From an uncultured Mucilaginibacter sp. (GTDB lineage Bacteria > Bacteroidota > Bacteroidia > Sphingobacteriales > Sphingobacteriaceae): a DNA stretch of 14,608 nt. Position 1 is the stretch's first letter, and each line of letters starts with the position of its first letter. The notes under the pieces were generated by a model. That model did not search any database, was not told the DNA's origin, and was given only the letters and a program-made list of their open reading frames with translations. Shown here in pieces: positions 5,627 through 13,320 of this stretch. The translations under genes were made by a program, and so were the position numbers. Where the stretch lies: the NCBI GenBank assembly GCA_903885865.1, contig CAISKH010000170.1, forward strand, positions 1-14,608, written 5' to 3'.

Positions 5627-6639
5627 TATTCAAAGTGTTTTTTATTGCGGATAACGCGATCCATCGTCCATTCAATATGCTCTGTTTTAGGCGCCGACCT
5701 GATAGGGCAATTGGGCATACTGCAGTAATGACAGCAATCAGGCAGGCAGGGATCGGTATGAATAAACAATTCGGTTTTTGTAACCTCATTATTGATCATT
5801 TTATCAACCAGCGATACCTCCTCATGTACCCGGTTCAGGTCGAAATAGTTAGGTAAGGTAAGGTGGCAGTCGATATGCAGGTCATTACCATATTTTTGAG
5901 CGCGGAAATTGTGTATATCTATCCATTCCTCCCTGCGTTTATCATTTAATATTTTTACCACATCGGTCACCACTTTAATATCCGTTTCATCCATTAGCCC
6001 GCCAACAGAACTGCGAACCAATTTATATCCTGTTACTATAATGTACGAGCCTACCAGGATGGCCAATACACTGTCAAGCACTAATAATTTAGTGAAATTT
6101 ATCAGTAATAAGCCAATAACAAGGCCAATGCTGGTTATCATATCTGTGATCAGGTGCCGCCCGTCGGCCTCAATTGTTATTGAGGGCAGCGTTTTACCTT
6201 TGTTGATCATATAATAACCTAAAGCGCCGTTAATTATACCGGTAATTCCTATTATTATAGCGCCCGTTAAAAGGTCGTGTATAATATGCGGATAAAATAT
6301 ACCGTAAACCGATTTAAAAACAATAACAAGCCCTGCAATTAATATTAATGCACCCTCTAAAAAAACAGAAAAGAATTCAACTTTACCATGGCCATAAGGG
6401 TGATTTTCATCCCTGGGTTGCGATGATAAATAAATACTAAAAAAAGCGAAGGAACTTGCAACAACATTTACAATACTTTCAGCTGCATCAGTCAAAACAA
6501 AGATTGAGTTGGTTAGTAAATAGGCGCAAAACTTTACTACCATTAATATGGCACCTGTTATTAATGAAATTAATATAATCTTTCTTTGTTCGTGCAAAGC
6601 TTTTGAAATATGGGTCAAATTTATAAATAACAACGGCAT
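5626..6639 (-). CDS. Cation diffusion facilitator (CDF) family metal transporter
   Basis: A 337-residue protein with about six membrane segments in the first 210 residues (near 20-40, 46-72, 90-112, 123-143, 165-182 and 187-208) and a soluble C-terminal domain, the usual CDF plan. NHPYGHGKVEFFS (79-91) follows TM2 as in the family. The TM5 metal-site motif HxxxD is present (H162, D166), but the matching TM2 positions appear to be E54 and N58 (DAAESIVN) rather than H/DxxxD. The cytoplasmic end carries a cysteine cluster, C298, C302, C303, C306 and C311, in PCLPDCCHYCSMPNC, which could bind metal. It probably exports a divalent cation such as Zn, Fe or Mn in exchange for protons; the metal is not determinable here. 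It is the first gene of the unit with Nudix and bioA. Confidence 0.88.
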   Translation of the reverse strand: MPLLFINLTHISKALHEQRKIILISLITGAILMVVKFCAYLLTNSIFVLTDAAESIVNVVASSFAFFSIYLSSQPRDENHPYGHGKVEFFSVFLEGALILIAGLVIVFKSVYGIFYPHIIHDLLTGAIIIGITGIINGALGYYMINKGKTLPSITIEADGRHLITDMITSIGLVIGLLLINFTKLLVLDSVLAILVGSYIIVTGYKLVRSSVGGLMDETDIKVVTDVVKILNDKRREEWIDIHNFRAQKYGNDLHIDCHLTLPNYFDLNRVHEEVSLVDKMINNEVTKTELFIHTDPCLPDCCHYCSMPNCPIRSAPKTEHIEWTMDRVIRNKKHFE

Positions 6640-6644
6640 TATTC

Positions 6645-6725
6645 AGTCATAAGTCGGTAGTCATAAGTCCAAAGTCAAAAAATAAATAAATGACTTATGA
6701 CTAAGGGCTAAAGACTTCCGACTTT
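6645..6725. repeat. 7-bp-periodic palindromic repeat between divergent genes
   Basis: The left part (6645-6679) reads as 7-mers opening with GTC: GTCATAA, GTCGGTA, GTCATAA, GTCCAAA and GTCAAAA. The right part (6691-6725) is an inverted version with GAC-centred 7-mers (TGACTTA, TGACTAA, GGGCTAA, AGACTTC, CGACTTT). The best pairing is TAGTCATAAGTC (6658-6669) with GACTTATGACTA in the right half (6692-6703). An AT-rich spacer, AAATAAATAAA, lies between the halves. The element fills most of the gap between the divergent CDF and aminotransferase genes, so at least one promoter must lie in or beside it. No open reading frame of its own is seen. Confidence 0.75.
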
Positions 6726-6728
6726 TTC

Positions 6729-6736
6729 TATATTTG
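6729..6736 (+). promoter_or_regulatory. Bacteroidota -7 promoter box before the aminotransferase
   Basis: TATATTTG matches the Bacteroidota primary-sigma -7 consensus TAnnTTTG at every fixed position. It is 24 nt before the ATG at 6761, followed by GCCGCACG, and transcription would start near 6743. No clean -33 TTTG is visible about 20 bp upstream, where the heptamer repeat ends. This box also argues against the longer reading frame that could begin at the TTG at 6734, because that codon lies inside it. Confidence 0.6.
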
Positions 6737-6760
6737 CCGCACGAACAAAAAATACAATTT

Positions 6761-7954
6761 ATGAGTGCATTAAGTAACAGGATAAACAACCTGTCGGAGT
6801 CGGCTACCATTAAAATGGCCAAAATGGGCCGCGAACTTGCCGCGAAAGGCGTTGATGTGATCAACCTCAGCTTTGGCGAGCCCGATTTTAAAACGCCAAA
6901 TTATGTTAAGGATGCCGCCAAAAAGGCAATGGACGATAATTATACCTATTATACCCCTGTTGCCGGGTATCCTGAACTACGAAAGGCTGTTGTTGCTAAA
7001 TTAAAAAACGAAAATGGATTAGATTATGATTTTAGCCAGGTAGTTGTTTCAACCGGCGCCAAACAATCAATAGCTAATGTGCTGTTTTGCCTTGTAAACC
7101 CTGGCGATGAAGTAATTATTCCTACACCTTACTGGGTATCTTATTCGGAAGTTGTGAAATTGGTGGAAGGTAAATGTGTTTTTATTGACACCACCGTTGA
7201 CCAGGATTTTAAAATATCGCCCCACCAACTGGAAGCTGCTATTACGCCTAAAACTAAATTGTTTATGTTCTCGTCGCCTTGTAATCCAACAGGAAGCGTT
7301 TACAGTAAAAGCGAGCTGGAAGCATTAGTTAAAGTGTTTGAAAAACACCCGGATGTTTATATCCTTTCGGATGAAATATATGAGTATATAAATTTTGTTG
7401 ATAAACATGAATCAATTGCACAGTTTGATAGCGTTAAAGACCGTGTTATCATTATAAACGGATGGTCGAAGGGTTATGCTATGACGGGATGGCGCTTAGG
7501 CTATTCTGCGTCGAACACGGAGATTGCCACAGCCTGCGATAAATTACAAGGGCAAATTACTTCGGGCACCTCATCTATTTCTCAGCGTGCCGGACTTGCA
7601 GCCTATGCGGGCAGTTTAGAAAGCGTAGACGAAATGCGCAATGCATTTAAAAAACGCCGTGACATTGTGTACAAATTGCTTAAAGAGATTGATGGCATTA
7701 AAGTAAATTTACCCGATGGGGCATTTTATTTCTTCCCGGATGTTACCTACTATTTCGGGAAAAGCTACAACGGCAAAACTATTAACGATGCCGACGAATT
7801 AAGCATTTACCTGCTCGAAGAAGCACACGTATCAACCGTTGGCGGCGATTCATTTGGCGATAAAAAATCGATCCGTATGTCGTATGCTGCTTCCGAAGAG
7901 AAATTAGTGGAAGCAATGGCAAGGATAAAAGCTGCTTTAGGAAAATTGAAATAA
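6761..7954 (+). CDS. Class I PLP-dependent aminotransferase, aspartate aminotransferase type
   Basis: A 397-residue protein with the full fold-type I aminotransferase set: INLSFGEPDF (34-43), VVSTGAKQSIANVL (95-108), YWVSYSE (124-130), SSPCNPTGSVYS (171-182, Asn175), LSDEIYEY (202-209, Asp204 and Tyr207), the PLP lysine K237 in GWSKGYAMTGWRLGY (234-248), and IRMSYA with Arg372 for the substrate carboxylate. It resembles subgroup Ib aspartate aminotransferases (EC 2.6.1.1), which interconvert aspartate/2-oxoglutarate and oxaloacetate/glutamate, though prephenate or aromatic substrates are possible in this subgroup. The ATG at 6761 is preferred over the in-frame TTG at 6734, which falls in the promoter; MSALSNRINNLSESATIKMA is a typical beginning. 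It is monocistronic, ending 37 bp before a strong terminator. Confidence 0.92.
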   Translation: MSALSNRINNLSESATIKMAKMGRELAAKGVDVINLSFGEPDFKTPNYVKDAAKKAMDDNYTYYTPVAGYPELRKAVVAKLKNENGLDYDFSQVVVSTGAKQSIANVLFCLVNPGDEVIIPTPYWVSYSEVVKLVEGKCVFIDTTVDQDFKISPHQLEAAITPKTKLFMFSSPCNPTGSVYSKSELEALVKVFEKHPDVYILSDEIYEYINFVDKHESIAQFDSVKDRVIIINGWSKGYAMTGWRLGYSASNTEIATACDKLQGQITSGTSSISQRAGLAAYAGSLESVDEMRNAFKKRRDIVYKLLKEIDGIKVNLPDGAFYFFPDVTYYFGKSYNGKTINDADELSIYLLEEAHVSTVGGDSFGDKKSIRMSYAASEEKLVEAMARIKAALGKLK

Positions 7955-7991
7955 GTGTTAAAGGCCGTTATATGCCAATACATTAAAACAG

Positions 7992-8024
7992 AAAGCCCCT
8001 CTGCAAACGCAAAGGGGCTTTTTT
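7992..8024 (+). terminator. Rho-independent terminator after the aminotransferase gene
   Basis: A perfect 9-bp stem, AAAGCCCCT (7992-8000) and AGGGGCTTT (8013-8021), has a 12-nt loop and runs into six T (8019-8024). It lies 37 bp after the aminotransferase stop and 21 bp from the stop of the convergent outer-membrane gene. With the A-rich stretch on its other side it may also stop transcription from the minus strand. Confidence 0.9.
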
Positions 8025-8045
8025 GTAATAGTGTACTTGTAATTA

Positions 8046-8588
8046 TTACAAGGCAAATCCATAAGCAATTCGCAAACCCACTAAACCGTAGCTATTACCC
8101 TGACCCGAAAAATTTTCGTAACGTGCGCCAATATCTACTGATTTGCTGGCCCAGCCAAGCCCAGGCGAAAGGATCAGTTTAGTGTTGCTTCCGTTATGCG
8201 ATTCAAAGCCCGCGCCGGCCTCAGCACCAAAATAAAGATCAGACCCTAAAAATGCTTTAATACCCAATTTTACGGGTACTATACCTAAGCTGGCATAATT
8301 GGTACCGCTTACAGCAGGAACTGCTTTGCCGATCATGCTATAATAACCCGAGGTAAGCGTCCATGCAAAGTCGCTGCTGGCATCATACTGTAAGCGGGCT
8401 GTGCCGCCCAATTCAAAATTCGAAAAATTATGAGCCGAACCTGTTGGAATGCCTCCTTCTAAACCCAAACCCAAACGCCATGAACTGGCCGGGGCCGTTG
8501 CTTTTACCGCTTGTGCTTTTACATTGCTTCCAATCAATAGCGCCACGCCGGTTAAAGCTACAGCTGCTAATTTTGTTAACTTTCTCAT
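8046..8588 (-). CDS. Small outer-membrane beta-barrel protein
   Basis: A 180-residue protein. The N-terminus is a Sec signal peptide (MRKLTK, then a hydrophobic core AAVALTGVALLIG) with likely cleavage after NVKA (about residue 25). The mature part alternates polar and hydrophobic residues in about eight strands, rich in Gly, Tyr and Ser (for example WRLGLGLEGG, LGGTARLQYDAS, DLYFGAEAGAGF, GLRIAYGFAL). It ends in an aromatic/hydrophobic strand, as expected for an outer-membrane barrel of the OMP_b-brl type. The function is unknown: such small barrels may be structural, adhesive or channel-like. It is monocistronic, convergent with the aminotransferase. A possible upstream TATTTG box (minus strand, 8646-8651) lies about 57 nt before the ATG, but the match to TAnnTTTG is poor. 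Confidence 0.75.
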   Translation of the reverse strand: MRKLTKLAAVALTGVALLIGSNVKAQAVKATAPASSWRLGLGLEGGIPTGSAHNFSNFELGGTARLQYDASSDFAWTLTSGYYSMIGKAVPAVSGTNYASLGIVPVKLGIKAFLGSDLYFGAEAGAGFESHNGSNTKLILSPGLGWASKSVDIGARYENFSGQGNSYGLVGLRIAYGFAL

Positions 8589-8904
8589 TGTTGTGTTTTT
8601 TAGTAAATAGATAAAGATTATGTATATTTATTAACACCACGTAAACAAATACCCTGCCAGTATGCCATTTTGTAAATTTTTTAACATTTAAATGAGGAAT
8701 GAAAAGCCTTGAGAGGAGACGACTTTTTAACAAATGTTAATAGCTTAATAACTGATTATCAGCCTGGGGTCGTTAACTAAATTAGCATTGGCGCAAGGGT
8801 GTATTTCGGAGTAAAAAATTATTTTCAATTTTATTTTATGACTTATTTTTCAGGCAATTTTGTAGGGTATATGCTGCTTTCTATATAAAATAACCATACC
8901 AAAT
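8589..8904. other. Intergenic stretch without a convincing gene
   Basis: About 315 bp of AT-rich DNA lie between the start of the outer-membrane gene and the terminator of the efflux operon. Near the outer-membrane gene it must hold that gene's promoter and leader. A small inverted repeat, TTAAC-AAAT-GTTAA, sits at 8727-8740, and a related TTAACATTTAAATG lies near 8681-8694; these could be operator-like or chance in AT-rich DNA. No reading frame shows a plausible protein, and no tRNA or riboswitch fold is evident. An unannotated small RNA cannot be excluded by eye. Confidence 0.6.
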
Positions 8905-8937
8905 AAAAAGAGCCTTTGTTAAACTAAGGCTCTTTTT
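8905..8937 (-). terminator. Rho-independent terminator of the RND efflux operon
   Basis: A perfect 12-bp stem, AAAAAGAGCCTT (8905-8916) and AAGGCTCTTTTT (8926-8937), surrounds a 9-nt loop. The A/T ends give a U tract in either direction. It lies 11 bp after the RND pump stop on the minus strand, so it is well placed to end the tolC-type/MFP/RND transcript. Confidence 0.92.
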
Positions 8938-8948
8938 GTGTTTTTATA

Positions 8949-11900
8949 CTATACCTGCGGATCGTGTTCCGGATCAGGCTTGTAGTTTTTTTCCAATTCG
9001 GCCAGTTTCTTTTTACCATAAGCAAAACGGGTTATCAGGAAGAAAAGCACCGGCACAATAAATATGGCAAGTGAGGTAGCCGCAAGCATTCCCCCGAATA
9101 CCGTCCACCCTATTGTTTTACGTGCAATGGCCCCTGCCCCTGATGCAAAAACAAGCGGCAATACACCCAATATAAACGCCATTGACGTCATTATGATGGG
9201 CCTTAAACGAAGCCTTACTGCTTCGAGCGTAGCTTTTTCAAGTTCCATGCCCCTGTCTACCCGATCTTTGGCAAACTCTACGATCAGGATGGCGTTTTTG
9301 GCGGCGAGGCCTATGAGTGTTATTAAGCCTATTTGCGCGTATACATTATTATCAAGGCTCTTGTTAAACGTTAGAAATAAAATTGCCCCAAAAGCGCCTA
9401 AAGGCACCGCCAATAATACAGAGAATGGTACCGACCAGCTTTCATATAAAGCTGCCAGAAACAGGAATACAAAGCCAATAGATAAGGCAAAAATGTAAAT
9501 TGTTTTTGAGCCCGATAATTTTTCCTCGCGGCTAAGGCCTGCAAACTCATAGCCATATCCTTGCGGCAGGGTTTTATTTGCTACTTCTTCCAGCGCGGTC
9601 AAAGCGTCGCCGCTGCTATAGCCCGGCTTTGGGTTCCCGTCAATTTCGGTCGCCCTGAACAGGTTAAAATGCGATATTAAAGGGGCGTTTTCAACTATCT
9701 TATAGGTGGTTACTGTACTTAACGGCACCATGGTACCTGCCTGGTTGCGTACAAAATACTGCCCTATATTATTAATATTAGTACGATAATTGGTATCGGC
9801 CTGCGCCACTACACGAAATGTTCGCCCGTATAAAGTAAGGTCATTGATATAAGAGCTGCCCATATAAACTTGCAGGGCATTATTTACATCAGAAAGCTGC
9901 ACACCAAGCCGTTTCACTTTTTCCCGGTCGATAACTAACTGGTAGGCAGGTGTACGCGCCGTAAAAAATGAAAATGCACTACCAATCTCGGGGCGTTTTT
10001 GAATTTCAGCGAGAAAGTTCTTTAATACGGTTTCAAAGTTTTTGATATCGCCGCCGGCCTGTTTTTCTTCCAGGATAAACGAAAAACCTGCTGTACTGCC
10101 CAGGCCGGGTATGGCCGGCGGCGGAATTACCACTACAGTCGCTTCTTTAAACCTCGCCAGTTTGCTTTTCAATACCCCCACCAATTCGGCTGATGTTTTT
10201 TTGCGCTGGTCCCAGGGTTTAAGCTGCATAAATATAGTGGCGCTGTTTGATTTTGTGGCAAAACTCACCACGTTCAACCCGCCCAGCGCGGCATAATGGC
10301 CCACTTCGGGAATACTATCCAAAACCCCCATCATTTGATGTAAAACGGTAACTGTCCGTTCTGTTGACGAGGCTTCGGGCAGGTCGTAAGTTATATAAAT
10401 ACGTCCCTCATCTTCTGTGGGGATAAAGCCGCTGGGTTTATGCTGAAACAGCAGGATGGTACCAACAACAATACATATCAAGATAATAATAACGAATTTC
10501 GAGTTCTTTATACCCCTGTGTACCCCGTTTTTATATTTGCCGGTAACCCGCTCAAACCAAGAATTAAATTTAAAGAAAAATTTATCAAGCCCCCTTGATC
10601 CCTCGTCCAGTTTACGCGGTTTTAGCATTATTGAACATAACGCCGGTGTTAATGAAAGGGCCACAAATGCCGATATTAATACTGATATAGCTATGGTTAT
10701 AGCAAACTGCTGATACAGGCGGCCCACAATGCCCGGTATAAAACCAACCGGTACAAATACGGCGGCCAATATGAGGGCTATAGCTATAACGGGTGCCGAT
10801 ATATCCTGCATGGCATGTGTGGTGGCATCTTTAGCCGACATGCCTTTCTCATCCATATAGTGCTGTACGGCTTCAACTACTACAATGGCATCATCAACCA
10901 CAATACCAATGGCGAGCACAAAGCCAAATAACGTTAAAGTATTAATGGTGAAATGCAGCGGTATAAAAAATATGAACGTGCCTATTATGGAAACCGGTAT
11001 AGCCAATACAGGTATAAGTGTGGTGCGCCAGCTTTGTAAAAACAAGTATACCACTATGGTAACCAGCAGCAATGCTATTAAAAGCGTTATTACAACTTCA
11101 TGAACTGAGACCTTTACTACGGTTACAGCCTCGAACGGTACTACATAATCAACATCAGCCGGGAAACCCTTTTTAAGCTCATTCATCGTGTCGTACACGT
11201 TTTGGGCTGTTTCAATTGCATTACTATTTGGCGCCTGGTAAACTAACAGGTACGAAGCGCGTCTGCCATCAACATATGAATTACCCGCGTAATTGAATTT
11301 ACCCAACTCAACACGGGCAACATCCTTTAAATGTACAACAGCTCCGGTACCCGGCTGGGTGCGTACAATAATATTTTCAAATTCAGCCGGTTTGGTTAAT
11401 CTTCCCTGTACCAGTACGGTATATTCAAAAGATTGCCCTTTCTCCTGCGGTGTTGACCCAACAGAGCCTGCCGCCACCTGCGCATTCTGCTCCTGCAGGG
11501 CGGCTGTAACATCCCCTGCTGTCATTCCCAATGCGGCCAGTTTATCCGGCTTTAACCATATACGCATACTAAAATCATCGGCACGACTAAATACGTCGCC
11601 TACGCCTTTAGCGCGCAACAGCGCGTCGCGAACAAAAATATTAGAGTAGTTATCAGTAAATGTTACGTCGTGCGTACCCTTAGGCGAGTATATGGCAACC
11701 AGCATTAAAATACTCGGATTACGTTTACGTACGGTTAAACCCAGCCGCTGTACTTCCTGTGGCAAAGTGGGTGTAGCAATTCCCACCCTGTTCTGAACAT
11801 CAAGGGCGGCAATATTAATATCGGTGCCTACTTCAAAGTTTACCGTCATGGTCATCTGGCCATTACTGGTGCTGCTGCTTTGCAAATAGGTCATGCCGGG

Positions 11901-12119
11901 CGTTCCGTTTACCTGGGCCTCTACCGGTGTAGCTACGGTTTGTTCAACCGTTAGCGCGTCGGCACCGGTATAGGTACCGGTTATATTAACGGTTGGTGGT
12001 GTAATTTCGGGGTATTGCCCTACTGCCAAACTGGTAATGGCTATTATACCAACAATAACTATTACTAATGATATAACAATAGCTGTAACCGGTCTTCGTA
12101 TAAAGGTATCTGCGATCAT
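8949..12119 (-). CDS. RND multidrug efflux permease, HAE1/AcrB family
   Basis: A 1056-residue protein, the full length for AcrB-like pumps. It begins MIADTFIRRPVTAIVISLVI (TM1), then has a large periplasmic loop (about 32-335), a TM2-6 block, a second periplasmic loop (about 560-870) and TM8-12. The proton-relay residues are present: D409 and D410 in GIVVDDAIVVVEAV (TM4) and K941 in GLAAKNAILIVEFAKD (TM10), equivalent to AcrB D407, D408 and K940. FIPTEDEGRIYI and the GxxP-rich PPPAIPGLG pore-loop segment are also as in the family. It is an inner-membrane trimer that drives export of hydrophobic or amphiphilic compounds through the MFP and outer-membrane channel encoded upstream. It starts 24 bp after the MFP stop and is the last gene of the operon. 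Substrates cannot be inferred. Confidence 0.96.
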   Translation of the reverse strand: MIADTFIRRPVTAIVISLVIVIVGIIAITSLAVGQYPEITPPTVNITGTYTGADALTVEQTVATPVEAQVNGTPGMTYLQSSSTSNGQMTMTVNFEVGTDINIAALDVQNRVGIATPTLPQEVQRLGLTVRKRNPSILMLVAIYSPKGTHDVTFTDNYSNIFVRDALLRAKGVGDVFSRADDFSMRIWLKPDKLAALGMTAGDVTAALQEQNAQVAAGSVGSTPQEKGQSFEYTVLVQGRLTKPAEFENIIVRTQPGTGAVVHLKDVARVELGKFNYAGNSYVDGRRASYLLVYQAPNSNAIETAQNVYDTMNELKKGFPADVDYVVPFEAVTVVKVSVHEVVITLLIALLLVTIVVYLFLQSWRTTLIPVLAIPVSIIGTFIFFIPLHFTINTLTLFGFVLAIGIVVDDAIVVVEAVQHYMDEKGMSAKDATTHAMQDISAPVIAIALILAAVFVPVGFIPGIVGRLYQQFAITIAISVLISAFVALSLTPALCSIMLKPRKLDEGSRGLDKFFFKFNSWFERVTGKYKNGVHRGIKNSKFVIIILICIVVGTILLFQHKPSGFIPTEDEGRIYITYDLPEASSTERTVTVLHQMMGVLDSIPEVGHYAALGGLNVVSFATKSNSATIFMQLKPWDQRKKTSAELVGVLKSKLARFKEATVVVIPPPAIPGLGSTAGFSFILEEKQAGGDIKNFETVLKNFLAEIQKRPEIGSAFSFFTARTPAYQLVIDREKVKRLGVQLSDVNNALQVYMGSSYINDLTLYGRTFRVVAQADTNYRTNINNIGQYFVRNQAGTMVPLSTVTTYKIVENAPLISHFNLFRATEIDGNPKPGYSSGDALTALEEVANKTLPQGYGYEFAGLSREEKLSGSKTIYIFALSIGFVFLFLAALYESWSVPFSVLLAVPLGAFGAILFLTFNKSLDNNVYAQIGLITLIGLAAKNAILIVEFAKDRVDRGMELEKATLEAVRLRLRPIIMTSMAFILGVLPLVFASGAGAIARKTIGWTVFGGMLAATSLAIFIVPVLFFLITRFAYGKKKLAELEKNYKPDPEHDPQV

Positions 12120-12143
12120 TGTTTTTCTTTTTATAAAACCCGG

Positions 12144-13268
12144 TTATTTTGTTGGTTGCGTTGCCTGCGGGTTGCCCAAAGTAATTTTACCGCCATCATG
12201 CAGGCGCTGAAAACCATCGGTCACTACTTTATCGCCCTGGTTAACGCCATCCAATATTACCACATTGCTGCCCATACGCGGGCCCAGTTTTACTTTATGT
12301 TGTTTGGCGATGGTATCCTGCGATACAAATACAAAAAATTCGCCCATTTGCTCCGTTACCGCTTTATATGGGATCTGTACACGGTCACCTGATTCATTGT
12401 TTAATACCTTCAATACGCAGCTCATCCCATCTTTAAGGGTACTTAACTCATTCGTGAACTGTATCCTTACCTTTACGGTGCCGGTTTGATTATTTACTCC
12501 CCTGTCAATAGCTAAAACCTTACCCGGTTTATTGTAGGTGGTAACCCCGTCTGATAACTGCAATTTAAAGGTAGAGTCGGTGCTTCTTTTTTGCAGGTTA
12601 TAAAAACGGTTAATATCCTGCTCATTGATCACTACATCAACCCCTATCGGGTTCTCACTTGATATAGTATTTAATAATGTTGTGCCTGGGCTCACCTGTG
12701 CGCCAAGCCTTACCTGCGAAATACCGATACGGCCGGTGAACGGCGCCGTAATAAGTGAATAGGAAAGATCGGTTTTAGCCGACTCGACAGCTGCTTTTGC
12801 TATTTCTACCTGGCTTTTACTCGATTGGTAGGTAGCAACGGCCTGGTCGACCGTTTGGCGTGCGATTGCGTCGTTTTTAAGCAGCATATTATAGCGGTCA
12901 ACGTCTTTTTGCGCCCTTAATAAAAACGCGTTCGCGCCTGATAAATTGGCTTCGGCCTGGTTATAAGCCGCCAGGTATTTACGCTGATCTATCTCATATA
13001 ACTTTTTTCCTTTAGGTACTATCTCGCCCTCCTTAAAGTATATCCCTGTTATAAACCCGGTTACCTCGCTGCGCAGTTCTACTGTGTTTAATGCAACTAC
13101 CGTTCCCTGGTATTGATCGTAATATATAGCCTCGGCCCTTATGGCTTCAGCAACACTTACCGGGGTTGGCGGCGGAGCAGCATCCATTGATGCCGCCTTG
13201 TTTTCTTTACATGACGCCCATGCCACTAATGCAGCGGGGATTAACCAAAATATATGCTTTTTTTTCAT
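12144..13268 (-). CDS. RND efflux periplasmic adaptor (membrane fusion protein)
   Basis: A 374-residue HlyD/AcrA-type adaptor. The N-terminus (MKKKHIFWLIPAALVAWASC) looks like a lipoprotein signal with lipidated Cys20, as in AcrA, though the -3 residue Trp is unusual. Then come the first half of the barrel-sandwich/lipoyl domain (VELRSEVTGFITGIYFKEGE, 63-82), an alpha-helical hairpin (about 98-170, rich in Ala, Gln and Lys), the second lipoyl half (LITAPFTGRIGISQVRLG, 172-189), a beta-barrel domain (about 205-290), and the membrane-proximal domain with VQIPYKAV (297-304). It bridges the RND pump and the TolC-like channel. It sits between them in the operon, 52 bp after the channel gene and 24 bp before the pump. 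Confidence 0.94.
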   Translation of the reverse strand: MKKKHIFWLIPAALVAWASCKENKAASMDAAPPPTPVSVAEAIRAEAIYYDQYQGTVVALNTVELRSEVTGFITGIYFKEGEIVPKGKKLYEIDQRKYLAAYNQAEANLSGANAFLLRAQKDVDRYNMLLKNDAIARQTVDQAVATYQSSKSQVEIAKAAVESAKTDLSYSLITAPFTGRIGISQVRLGAQVSPGTTLLNTISSENPIGVDVVINEQDINRFYNLQKRSTDSTFKLQLSDGVTTYNKPGKVLAIDRGVNNQTGTVKVRIQFTNELSTLKDGMSCVLKVLNNESGDRVQIPYKAVTEQMGEFFVFVSQDTIAKQHKVKLGPRMGSNVVILDGVNQGDKVVTDGFQRLHDGGKITLGNPQATQPTK

Positions 13269-13320
13269 CGGGGATGTAATTGTTGCTTGTTAATTTTTAC
13301 TTCAGTTATTTATAATGATA

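Noticed and set aside
6645..6725. Rho-independent terminator between the CDF and aminotransferase genes
   Set aside because: The flanking genes are divergent, the pairing is interrupted and AT-rich, and the 7-bp periodicity marks it as a repeat instead.
8428..8733. 101-codon minus-strand frame overlapping the start of the outer-membrane protein
   Set aside because: It overlaps the real gene in another frame, starts in AT-rich intergenic DNA and has low-complexity basic sequence without family features.
8589..8904. Hidden small protein, tRNA or riboswitch in the 315-bp gap
   Set aside because: No convincing reading frame, cloverleaf or conserved aptamer is seen; the DNA is AT-rich with only short chance-like inverted repeats.
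9064..11649. Several plus-strand open frames of 72-144 codons opposite the RND pump
   Set aside because: They lie antisense to a fully conserved RND gene, have no recognisable domains, and are explained by its codon usage.
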